A DNA stretch of 30,421 nucleotides, from assembly GCA_900554685.1 (NCBI GenBank), contig USIG01000005.1, forward strand, positions 1 through 30,421. Reading direction: 5' to 3'. Under the pieces are notes generated by a model, which searched no databases, was not told the origin of the DNA, and worked only from the letters and a program-made list of their open reading frames with translations. The stretch is from an uncultured Cryptobacterium sp. (lineage in GTDB: Bacteria; Actinomycetota; Coriobacteriia; Coriobacteriales; Eggerthellaceae). Positions 1-7,270 of the stretch are shown here, one piece after another. Positions within the stretch are counted from its first letter, which is position 1. Every line of letters begins with the position of its first letter. Position numbers and translations under genes: made by a program.

Positions 1-10
1 ACTGAATACC

Positions 11-874
11 ATGAAAAATATTCTTGTTGGTATTGATGGCAGCGAACGTAGCCAGTGTGCGTTGGAATGGGCTGCTGCCTTAGCAGACAGAGAAGAGGGC
101 ACTCAGCTTACCCTGCTTGCTATTATCGATCCGGGATCAGCTCGTCTTGCTGGTTCTGATGAAACAATTCTTAAGAGTGCAGTCGATTCAGTATTGGGAA
201 CAGCCAAGGAGCATCTCGCTAAAACATACCCAAACCTTTCTGTACAGGTAAAGGTAGGCAAGGGTGATGTCGTTGAGGCTCTTATTGCGGCTGCTGATGA
301 GTACGACATCGTCGTACTTGGTTCGCACCACAACAAAACGGTAGGCGAAAAGGTCTTTGGCGCTAAGGGCTTGCGAGTAGCTTCTGCGGCAAGTGTTGCA
401 ACGGCCGTAATTCCTTCTGACTACTCAACAAACCGTTCTGCAAAAGGAATTGTAGTAGGCGTAGGCCCTGATGACGCTAGCAATGATGCAGTGGTGTTGG
501 GCGTTACTATGGCACTTGCTTTTGGCGAGCCTTTAGAGCTTGTTTCGGCATGGGGTATTCCTACACTTATTTCTCGCACTGCTGAAGTAATGGGTGGAGG
601 CCTTCAGCCTGTTGGTGAAATGTTCCAGCGCAAACTCGATACCCTTATTGCTCAGATTAAAGAAGCACATCCTACTCTTGAAGTGACTGGTCGTGCAGTA
701 GAAGGTTCTTCTCCGACGCAAGTAGTCATGGAATACAGTGAAGGCAAGCGCATGCTTTTGCTGGGTACGCACGCACGTTCTCGGGTAAGCCGCGCTCTGT
801 TCGGATCGGTAACCTTTGGCGTTCTTTCTCGTCTTGAGGTTCCCACTATTGTGGTTCCTGAAAAGAATGCATAG
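11..874 (+). CDS. Tandem universal stress protein (two UspA domains)
   Basis: A 287-residue cytoplasmic protein made of two Usp domains, roughly residues 2-135 and 144-285. Each opens with a typical first strand (ILVGIDGSERS; GIVVGVGPDDAS) and ends with the nucleotide-loop region. The second loop (LLGTHARSRVSRALFGSVTF) is close to the ATP-binding pattern G-x2-G-x9-G-S/T; the first (LGSHHNKTVGEKVFGAKGL) is also recognisable. Tandem Usp proteins are common in Actinobacteria and are linked to survival under starvation or oxygen stress; the exact role here is unknown. The ATG lies only 10 bases from the window edge, so its ribosome binding site and promoter are not visible. A strong terminator follows, so it is probably monocistronic or last in its operon. 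Confidence 0.93.
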   Translation: MKNILVGIDGSERSQCALEWAAALADREEGTQLTLLAIIDPGSARLAGSDETILKSAVDSVLGTAKEHLAKTYPNLSVQVKVGKGDVVEALIAAADEYDIVVLGSHHNKTVGEKVFGAKGLRVASAASVATAVIPSDYSTNRSAKGIVVGVGPDDASNDAVVLGVTMALAFGEPLELVSAWGIPTLISRTAEVMGGGLQPVGEMFQRKLDTLIAQIKEAHPTLEVTGRAVEGSSPTQVVMEYSEGKRMLLLGTHARSRVSRALFGSVTFGVLSRLEVPTIVVPEKNA

Positions 875-938
875 GGCATCTTGGCGAGACATTTGAGAGA
901 GATAATGCCTTAGTACGAGAGTCAGAAAACGTAATGGT

Positions 939-975
939 AAGCCAGCTGAAGAATATCAGCTGGCTTTTCTTTTCT
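939..975 (+). terminator. Rho-independent terminator of the Usp gene
   Basis: A perfect 11-bp stem (AAGCCAGCTGA, 939-949; TCAGCTGGCTT, 956-966) closes a 6-base loop (AGAATA) and runs into a T-rich tail. It sits 65 bases after the Usp stop codon and before the next gene, as expected for an intrinsic terminator. Confidence 0.93.
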
Positions 976-1037
976 TGAAACCGATCAAACGACTTTCGTG
1001 GTGAGTTAGGATAAAAACAGGCAAGGAAGGAGTGAAA

Positions 1038-1850
1038 ATGTCAAAGTTTGAAGCTTCCCTTGATGATATGCACTGCCATGTGGGGTTCATGAAGGATCCT
1101 TCTGGTTTTGTCCATGATGCGCAAGCAGCACAGGCGCAGGTATTTGCTGTGAGTGTGACTCCTCATGAGTACAGAAGCCTTGCGCATGCCTTAGAAAGTC
1201 AGCAAGATGACGCTTCCTGCTTTTTGCAAAGGGGCCTTGGTATTCATCCTTGGTGGGTTCCCGAGGAAAGCAGGGCGTTGATTTCGATGCTTGATGAATT
1301 CGATGAGTGTTTTTCCTTGGCACCACACATAGGAGAGATTGGTCTTGATTTTGCAAAACGGCATATTCACACCAAGGAAAATCAGCTGAGGGCTTTTAGC
1401 CATATTCTCAATCGATGCAAAGCTCGAGGGGGCGTTGTGCTGTCGCTTCATTGCGTCCAGGCATATCCTGAACTTGAGTGTCTTTGTGCTCGAAGTGGCG
1501 TACTTGAAAACTGCGCTGTTATTTTTCATTGGTTTTCTGGGTCTTCGCAACAACTCACACAAGCAATCAAGGAAGGGTATTACTTTTCGGTAAGTAGGCG
1601 CATGCTTATTTCCAAACGCGGAAAAGAATACGCAAAAGTTCTTCCCGAAAAGCGCATTCTCCTCGAAACTGATGCGCCTGAAGTTACTGTTTGCGGAAGT
1701 GAAATTCCAAGCGTTTCTTATACCTTCAAACAAAATCAAGACGAATTGTACAAGACGCTTTGCCTCTTGGCTGACGTGCGAGGTCAAGAACAAGCATACC
1801 TAGCTGGGGTTATTAAGAACAACGTTCAACAGTTGTTTAGTTTGAAATAG
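1038..1850 (+). CDS. TatD-family metal-dependent hydrolase
   Basis: About 270 residues, the usual TatD length. Metal-binding motifs of the amidohydrolase/TIM-barrel fold appear in order: DMHCHVG near the N-terminus, LGIHPWW, HIGEIGLDF with the bridging Glu, LHC about residue 140, FHWFSGS, and ILLETDAPEV at the end. Family members are Mg-dependent 3'-5' exonucleases/deoxyribonucleases acting on DNA or RNA ends. The frame is open from a GTG at 1032, but ATG 1038 is the better start because GGAAGGAG (1025-1032) sits 5 bases before it. The sequence is more divergent than the TatD usually found beside metG, and no metG or rsmA neighbour is present, so the substrate is uncertain. Confidence 0.85.
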   Translation: MSKFEASLDDMHCHVGFMKDPSGFVHDAQAAQAQVFAVSVTPHEYRSLAHALESQQDDASCFLQRGLGIHPWWVPEESRALISMLDEFDECFSLAPHIGEIGLDFAKRHIHTKENQLRAFSHILNRCKARGGVVLSLHCVQAYPELECLCARSGVLENCAVIFHWFSGSSQQLTQAIKEGYYFSVSRRMLISKRGKEYAKVLPEKRILLETDAPEVTVCGSEIPSVSYTFKQNQDELYKTLCLLADVRGQEQAYLAGVIKNNVQQLFSLK

Positions 1851-1906
1851 TTCATATGCTAATTTGAAGTAATTGAACAGGTTCATGAAGCGGTATCATT
1901 TCAACT

Positions 1907-2824
1907 ATGGAAAACGCGCTTTTAACAGTAGCATCTTTGACGACCATCATCATCTTAGGGGTGGTGATGCCTCGTGTTATCTCTGTCCCTCATGTGTTTG
2001 TGGATGTACTGTCTAAGATCGTGTTTAATATCACCGTCTCTTGCGCTATTTTTTATGCATTTGTGACCTCGGAATTTAATCCGTCACTTATTTTGATTGT
2101 GGCTGTGGGGTTTGTGTGCTGCTTTATCCCTTGGTTTGTAGCTATGCTTATTACCTGGCGTGAAGATCGTGATAGCAAAGTTTTCATGATGTGTAATATT
2201 TCTGGCTATAATATTGGCAATTTCGTGTTGCCCTTTGCTATGACACTCTTTCCGCCGCACACCATTGTCGCGATATGTCTGTTCGATGCGGGAAATTCTC
2301 TTATGATCAACGGCGGTGTTTATCCCTTTACCAGCGCCTTAGTGGAAAAGGGAACTTCACTTTTTGGAAGGATACTTTTAGCTCTTAAGCGTCTCATTAA
2401 GTCGATTCCCTTTGATTTGTATGCGCTGCTTGTGATACTTGCCATAGCTAATGTAACTATTCCGCAGCAGATCGTTACGTTTATCGAACCGATTGCCCAG
2501 GCAAACTCTTTCTTGGCGATGCTGTTGTTGGGTCTTATGGTCAATTTTTCTATTGATCAAAGCAAGATCGGGCAGCTGGTTCGTATTATCGTTTGTCGTT
2601 TCATAATAGCGGGCATACTTTGTGTTGCAGTGTTCATGCTGTTGCCGTTTGACTATGAGACTCGCTTGGTGGTTGCTGCCATGCTGTGGGCGCCCGCTGC
2701 AGGCTTGGGCCCGGTGTTTACCATGTGGCTTAAGGGAGACGAAGGTCTTGCTGGCCTGGCAAATGTGATTACCGTTGTTGCGGGTATTATTGCCATGAGC
2801 GCAGTAGCGATTATGCTCTTTTAG
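1907..2824 (+). CDS. AEC (auxin efflux carrier)-type permease
   Basis: A 305-residue, almost entirely hydrophobic protein with about ten predicted membrane segments in two halves, separated by a short basic loop (LLALKRLIKSIPFD). This matches the AEC family (malonate/malate permease or auxin efflux carrier-like). The first half carries the family's polar break (MCNISGYNIGNFVLPFAM), comparable to the conserved N-x-G-N-x-G-xP region. The second half ends with LWAPAAGLGPVFTMWLKGDEGLAGLANVIT, a variant of the usual C-terminal signature. Substrates in bacteria are typically dicarboxylates, but this cannot be read from sequence. No strong Shine-Dalgarno precedes the ATG. The 56-base gap from the TatD-like gene allows co-transcription. 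Confidence 0.8.
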   Translation: MENALLTVASLTTIIILGVVMPRVISVPHVFVDVLSKIVFNITVSCAIFYAFVTSEFNPSLILIVAVGFVCCFIPWFVAMLITWREDRDSKVFMMCNISGYNIGNFVLPFAMTLFPPHTIVAICLFDAGNSLMINGGVYPFTSALVEKGTSLFGRILLALKRLIKSIPFDLYALLVILAIANVTIPQQIVTFIEPIAQANSFLAMLLLGLMVNFSIDQSKIGQLVRIIVCRFIIAGILCVAVFMLLPFDYETRLVVAAMLWAPAAGLGPVFTMWLKGDEGLAGLANVITVVAGIIAMSAVAIMLF

Positions 2825-2993
2825 CTCTTCCCTGCAAGATCGTTGTTCTGCCGTTGAAAAAAATGTGCGGGCAGTCATGCTTTTTTAGTTGTGTTTCCGT
2901 GACAAAGAGATAAAGAATGAGTGAAGAGTAAGTGGATGCTCTTTAAGAATTCTTACGTGCTTGTTAGCTTGGTAGAGCAAAGGGGGCACTTTG

Positions 2994-4139
2994 GTGACAG
3001 ACACTAAAAAACATACAACGCAAACCAATCAAAACAAGCAAACTAATCTTTCTACCGAAAACGCTACTATCCAAATTTCTCCTGATCAGGTGACGCTTTC
3101 AGCGCTCAACGTTGATGCGTCACCTGAGGTTAAAGAAAGGCCGGAGTCATTAACGCCTAGTCCTCGTGCGCCAAAACCCCAGGGATTTTTACGTGGCCTT
3201 TTTGATGATTTGTCAATCGCTCAGGTTATTGCTGGCGCATTAGCGGCTGCCACGGTATTTTTTCTCTCGTCTGTTATTGGCGTTGCGGGATCACTCATTG
3301 GTGCTGCTATTGGCTCGGTAATATCGGCGGTATCTTCTCAGGTGTACAAAAAGGCACTTTCTGCCTCTGCGGACAAATTGCGCGATGCAAGTTCTACAAC
3401 TCTGCTTGGAAGCGAACAGGTAAAGGGTGGGCAGAGTGAAGAGGAAAACACTCAAGAAACTCGCAGTATCGCATCGCATGAGGGTACACACGCTATTCCT
3501 GCTGTTTCAGATGCAACGCGTGAGATGAACGCAAATGATATTCGCTATGCAAGCTTTCATGCGCAAGGAGAAGATCCAGCACTTAAGCGCGCTCATGAGA
3601 GAAGAGGCCATAAAGCTCGAGTTCAGCGTAACGTTTTAGTAGTTTCTGTGGTATCTTCTCTGGTCGCAATCGTTGTCTGCGCCGCGGTTATTACCTTCGC
3701 GACCCAAGGACAAGGTATTGGAACCAAGACGGATCCTATTTTGCCTTCGATAACAGCGCAAGAACATACAACGCACTCCAATGAGGCGCAAAATACAACT
3801 TCTGGTCAAAAGGAAGAGAATAATTCTTCTGCTTCTTCATCGGGTTCCTCGTCTTCCGAGGACGACTCAACACAAAATTCAGGGAATGCAGATAATCAAA
3901 ACACCACGAATAATTCGGGCACCTCAACGGGATCAGGCTCGGGCAGCACCTCTGGTGGATCGGGAAACACTGATAATTCGGGATCAAATAGCGGATCCGG
4001 ATCGGGAAGCAATACTGGGCAGACGAACAACGATCAAACAAATAGTGGTTCGAACACCTCCGATTCAGGATCGTCGGGTTCAGGATCTAATTCTGGCGGA
4101 GCTTCTGGTTCAAGCTCGAACGCTTCAAACAATTCCTAG
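2994..4139 (+). CDS. Unrecognised membrane protein with Ser/Gly/Asn-rich C-terminal tail
   Basis: I do not recognise the family. GTG 2994 is preferred over the in-frame TTG at 2991 because AAAGGGGG (2979-2986) is 7 bases from it. The 381-residue product has: a polar Thr/Asn/Gln-rich N-terminus (1-60); two Ala/Gly-rich hydrophobic stretches with glycine-zipper spacing (about 75-120, IAQVIAGALAAATVFF and GVAGSLIGAAIGSVISAVSS); a charged middle region; one clear membrane segment (about 208-232, VLVVSVVSSLVAIVVCAAVI); and about 130 residues of Ser/Gly/Asn/Thr with almost nothing else. With a single long segment before it, the tail is probably outside the cell, a flexible stalk or wall-spanning region. 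The 3' coding DNA is locally repetitive. A 20-bp tandem array begins on its stop codon. Confidence 0.8.
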   Translation: MTDTKKHTTQTNQNKQTNLSTENATIQISPDQVTLSALNVDASPEVKERPESLTPSPRAPKPQGFLRGLFDDLSIAQVIAGALAAATVFFLSSVIGVAGSLIGAAIGSVISAVSSQVYKKALSASADKLRDASSTTLLGSEQVKGGQSEEENTQETRSIASHEGTHAIPAVSDATREMNANDIRYASFHAQGEDPALKRAHERRGHKARVQRNVLVVSVVSSLVAIVVCAAVITFATQGQGIGTKTDPILPSITAQEHTTHSNEAQNTTSGQKEENNSSASSSGSSSSEDDSTQNSGNADNQNTTNNSGTSTGSGSGSTSGGSGNTDNSGSNSGSGSGSNTGQTNNDQTNSGSNTSDSGSSGSGSNSGGASGSSSNASNNS

Positions 4140-4217
4140 GTAGTATTTGCTGATCCTGGGTAGTATTTGCTGATCTTGGGTAGTATTTGCTGATCTTGGG
4201 GACCTAGGAATTGTTTG
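4126..4217. repeat. 16-bp perfect inverted repeat around the first three array units
   Basis: CAAACAATTCCTAGGT (4126-4141) and ACCTAGGAATTGTTTG (4202-4217) are exact reverse complements. The 60 bases between them are essentially the three well-kept 20-bp repeats. The left arm covers the last codons and stop of the upstream gene. It could form a long-loop hairpin in either transcript of this convergent gap, but there is no T-tract after it, so a simple intrinsic terminator is not supported. Confidence 0.85.
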
Positions 4218-4320
4218 TTGACCTAGGGAATTGTTCACTGATCCTGGGCGATTTTTACCGATGTGGGGCAGTGTTTACTGATCCTAGACGGTGTTTACTG
4301 ATACGAGGCAGTGCTTACGG
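4135..4320. repeat. 20-bp tandem repeat array starting on a stop codon
   Basis: Three near-identical 20-bp units (4135-4154, 4155-4174, 4175-4194; form CCTGGG then TAGTATTTGCTGAT) are followed by decayed units to about 4320 (for example CCTGGGCGATTTTTACCGAT and CCTAGACGGTGTTTACTGAT). The first unit contains the TAG stop of the upstream gene. The array fills the gap between two convergent genes. Confidence 0.9.
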
Positions 4321-4349
4321 GCGCGGGGATTTTTGAGCGCGAAGGTCTA

Positions 4350-5684
4350 TTAACGCATAGGCCTTTGCTTGGGGATGAAAAGCGTGATGATGATGCCGAT
4401 AAGGGCGATTGCAGTAACGCAGAGCATGACAACTTGTAATCCAAAATAGTCGCCGATAAGACCAAATACTGGTGTCATCAATCCGCCAATGCAGACCATC
4501 ACTCCAAACGACAAACCCGATGCCATTCCTAGATGATGAGGCACGAAGCTCTGTCCCATGGCAACGGCCGAAGGATAGGAGATATCGCAGGTAAGAGCGA
4601 GTGCTGCAACGAGGATAAGCGCCACGACAAGCGATCCGTTGAAGGCGAAAATAATCACTTCAAGAGCGACGCAGGCATAGGAAACAATGATGAGTTTCTT
4701 TGCTCCCAGTATTTGTCCTGCCCAGCCAGATGCGATAGTTCCAACGGCGCAAACTAGTGCAAAAAGGGAGATAACCGATGAGGCAAAAGCTTCTTCTTGG
4801 CCTAAGTTGTATACCAAAAACAAAGGAATAAAGGATAAAAAGGCATAATACATTATGGAGCGACAAGAAATTGCACCCATGACGAATCCGAATCCAACCC
4901 AATTGTCCTTATAGTCGTCTTCTGTTTGTGCTTTCTTATCGGGGCTACTGTAGCTGAGCAAAACGCTGTTTTGCGAGAGTAAAACGATAGCGCAGAGGGT
5001 AGAAGGAATAATAAAGATAAGTGTTCCTGGTAATCCCCATGCCGTAATAGACGCGGTTGCAACTAAGGGACCAAACGTGAAGCCAAGCTTTCCTCCTACG
5101 GCAAATATGCTCATTCCTTTGCCTTTTTGTTCTCCTGCTGTGAGGTTGCCCAAACGACCTCCTTCGGGATGGAACATTGCAACACCGATTCCACTTAACA
5201 TAGCCGATGCCATAATCAAAGGATAGCTTGGTAGTACGCCTACTCCTGCCATGCCAATACCGGCAAGGAAAATGCCGAGCGCCATAAGCCAGGGGCGTGG
5301 CTTCTTGTCGCCAAGCCAACCAAAGAGAGGTTGAATGATGGCCGATGCAGCATTAGAAGCAAGAAGAAGGGCAGTAACTTCAGCATAGGAATAACCGTTA
5401 TGCAGTACCAAAAAGGGAATTACTGCAACTAAGGCACCTTGATTAAGGTCATCGCATAAATGGGCGATCATCATAAGGTAGCTATAGCGACGATCACGCT
5501 TAGTGTCCAAAGTGCTCTTAGGGGAAGATTTTTCTGCTTGACCAAGCGAATCTTTTGACTGAGAAGAGGTGACTTGCTTAAAAGTTTCTGACGAAGAGGA
5601 TAAGGCCTGTTCGTTTGGCGAAGAAGAAGGCAGATCCTGTTCGAGGGTTTCTGATGAAGAAGTATGTTGAGGAGTTTTAAGCAT
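4350..5684 (-). CDS. MFS exporter, fosmidomycin-resistance (Fsr)-like
   Basis: A 444-residue major facilitator with about 12 membrane segments. The Fsr-like signatures are HLCDDLNQGALVAVIPFL in the first segment, FGWLGDKKPRPWLM in the loop 2-3 position, and GIGVAMFHPEGGRLGN followed by GMSIFAVGGKLGFTFGPL. The HPE-G-R stretch is typical of this branch. Known members export fosmidomycin and other small drugs; the real substrate here is unknown. ATG 5684 has GGGAG six bases upstream. An unusual hydrophilic extension (about residues 1-68) precedes the first segment, rich in Ser and Glu and internally repetitive (SSSETLEQ, SSSETFKQ), like other linker repeats in this window. It is transcribed convergently with the gene at 2994. 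Confidence 0.85.
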   Translation of the reverse strand: MLKTPQHTSSSETLEQDLPSSSPNEQALSSSSETFKQVTSSQSKDSLGQAEKSSPKSTLDTKRDRRYSYLMMIAHLCDDLNQGALVAVIPFLVLHNGYSYAEVTALLLASNAASAIIQPLFGWLGDKKPRPWLMALGIFLAGIGMAGVGVLPSYPLIMASAMLSGIGVAMFHPEGGRLGNLTAGEQKGKGMSIFAVGGKLGFTFGPLVATASITAWGLPGTLIFIIPSTLCAIVLLSQNSVLLSYSSPDKKAQTEDDYKDNWVGFGFVMGAISCRSIMYYAFLSFIPLFLVYNLGQEEAFASSVISLFALVCAVGTIASGWAGQILGAKKLIIVSYACVALEVIIFAFNGSLVVALILVAALALTCDISYPSAVAMGQSFVPHHLGMASGLSFGVMVCIGGLMTPVFGLIGDYFGLQVVMLCVTAIALIGIIITLFIPKQRPMR

Positions 5685-5840
5685 GGGGCACTCCCGTAAT
5701 AATAAGCGGTACTACGTTTGATATTGATAGTACGCCATTTGAAACAGGAACTATCATGCGTTTTACGCATCGGAATTGCGTGATTGATGAATAATCTTGG
5801 TATTGCTTTCATGCTGATCTTGGCATGTTGTGAGGCTGGA

Positions 5841-5861
5841 GAAGAAAAAGAGTTTTTCTTC
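5841..5861. promoter_or_regulatory. 21-bp palindrome upstream of small membrane protein
   Basis: GAAGAAAAA-GAG-TTTTTCTTC is a perfect 9-bp dyad with a 3-base centre. It lies in the divergent region between the MFS gene (-) and the gene at 5926 (+), and a TATGAT sequence that could be a -10 box follows about 30 bases later. It could be an operator, or simply A/T-rich chance symmetry. Confidence 0.3.
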
Positions 5862-5925
5862 CTGTAACGATGTTTGCGTCTAAAACGGTATGATAATAAG
5901 GTAAAAAGACAGTAAGGGATGTAAT

Positions 5926-6267
5926 ATGGGTCTTCTTGTAAGGATGCTACAGTCGCTACCTTTGGTGATCGTTCTCATTATTCTGGCGATCGTCATCTAT
6001 TTTGTGGTGTCCTGGATGCATTCACCGACAAAGGCAAAAGAGGTACTCATTCGATTCTTCACCGTTATCTCGTTGGTAATTTCGGCATTCTTTCTCTTGG
6101 CAAGCGCTTATGCGTTTTTGGAATCGAACGTTCCGGTGCTTGAAATTACCGTACCCTTTTTAATTGTGGGACTTCTTTCGCTTATTATTACGCGTATTTG
6201 CCGCTGGCGTTTTGTGAAGAATCATCCTCATTACAAAGATAAAAGCATGCATGTGCGCTTTTTGTAG
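5926..6267 (+). CDS. Small three-TM membrane protein of unknown function
   Basis: 113 residues with three hydrophobic segments: about 11-29 (LPLVIVLIILAIVIYFVVSW), 42-64 (FFTVISLVISAFFLLASAYAFL) and 73-91 (ITVPFLIVGLLSLIITRIC). A basic, aromatic tail follows (RWRFVKNHPHYKDKSMHVRF). An AAGGGATG motif lies before the ATG at suitable spacing. I do not recognise the family. It stands alone between two minus-strand genes, with a divergent promoter region on its left and a convergent end on its right. Confidence 0.75.
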   Translation: MGLLVRMLQSLPLVIVLIILAIVIYFVVSWMHSPTKAKEVLIRFFTVISLVISAFFLLASAYAFLESNVPVLEITVPFLIVGLLSLIITRICRWRFVKNHPHYKDKSMHVRFL

Positions 6268-6350
6268 TTCATCTTGCGTGTTGTCCTGTTCGCGTGAGCC
6301 TGTAGCAAACGCTTAGTGGTTTGCGTGGAAGTTCTGTAAAATGCAGGAGA

Positions 6351-7142
6351 TTATCCAAGAGCGGTATCGAGGATCATCATCAATACGAATCCGAATGCAA
6401 GGGCAACAGCTCCAACGTTTGTGTGCTTACCCGATTGCGTTTCAGGGATAAGTTCTTCTACGACGACATACATCATAGCTCCTGCAGCAAAGGCAAGAAT
6501 GTAAGGAAGTGCCGGCGTCATAACGCCAACAAACGCAATCATGAGAAGAGCTCCAAGAGGCTCAATGACACCCGAGAGGAATCCGTAGACAAAAGATTTC
6601 ATGCGCGATAATCCGCAAGAAAGAAGAGGCGTCGAAATAATAGCGCCTTCTGGAATGTTTTGGATAGCTATACCAAGAGCTAACGCGATTACGCCTGCAA
6701 GGGTAATGCTTGTCTGTCCCGCGAGAAAGCCTGCGAGCACAACACCTACTGCCATACCTTCCGGCAAATTATGAAGAGCAACGGCGAAGATAAGCATCGT
6801 GGGACGTTTCATCTTGGTTTTTGGGCCTTCAGGTTCGGGATTATCTATATGCTGATGAGGTAAAAGATGATCGAAAACAAGAAGAAAACCAATACCAAGT
6901 AAAAATCCTAGGGCAGCAGGTAACCACCCGATTATCTGCTGTTCTTCAGCCATCTCAATGGCGGGAATCAAGAGGCTCCATACGGAAGCTGCAATCATGA
7001 CGCCTGCCGCAAAACCGAGCAATATCTTTTGCAACAGATCGTTCATTTCTTTCTTGAGGAAAAAGGCAAAAGCGGATCCAAGCGTCGTTCCAAGCAAAGG
7101 AAGACTGAGTGCTACAAGAAGGCTGAGCGTTGTTTCATCCAT
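6351..7142 (-). CDS. ZIP-family metal cation transporter
   Basis: 263 residues, about eight membrane segments. Both hallmark helices are present: HNLPEGMAVGVVLAGF (helix 4) and AIQNIPEGAIISTPLL (helix 5). Their His, Asn, Glu and Pro residues line the metal path in ZIP/ZupT proteins. A later EELIP motif (helix 7) fits too. A His-containing cytoplasmic loop (HLLPHQHIDNPEPEGPKTK) precedes helix 4, as in ZupT-like carriers. It most likely imports Zn, or Fe/Mn; metal choice cannot be read from sequence. The reading frame is intact and ends convergently against the small membrane protein gene. Confidence 0.92.
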   Translation of the reverse strand: MDETTLSLLVALSLPLLGTTLGSAFAFFLKKEMNDLLQKILLGFAAGVMIAASVWSLLIPAIEMAEEQQIIGWLPAALGFLLGIGFLLVFDHLLPHQHIDNPEPEGPKTKMKRPTMLIFAVALHNLPEGMAVGVVLAGFLAGQTSITLAGVIALALGIAIQNIPEGAIISTPLLSCGLSRMKSFVYGFLSGVIEPLGALLMIAFVGVMTPALPYILAFAAGAMMYVVVEELIPETQSGKHTNVGAVALAFGFVLMMILDTALG

Positions 7143-7233
7143 AGATTGTCCTATGTGCGATTCTTATGGTTGGCTTGTATTTGGTATTGGTTGATTGATT
7201 GAAAATTTTACAGCAGTGGCTATAAAAAGCCTA

Positions 7234-7262
7234 CCTGCCGCAGTGGGTGCTACTGCGGCAGG
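7234..7262 (-). terminator. Rho-independent terminator of the M3 peptidase gene
   Basis: A perfect 11-bp stem, CCTGCCGCAGT (7234-7244) and ACTGCGGCAGG (7252-7262), with a 7-base loop. On the minus strand it begins 8 bases after the peptidase stop and is followed by TAGGCTTTTTATAG, giving a short U-run. Confidence 0.88.
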
Positions 7263-7270
7263 ATAATACG

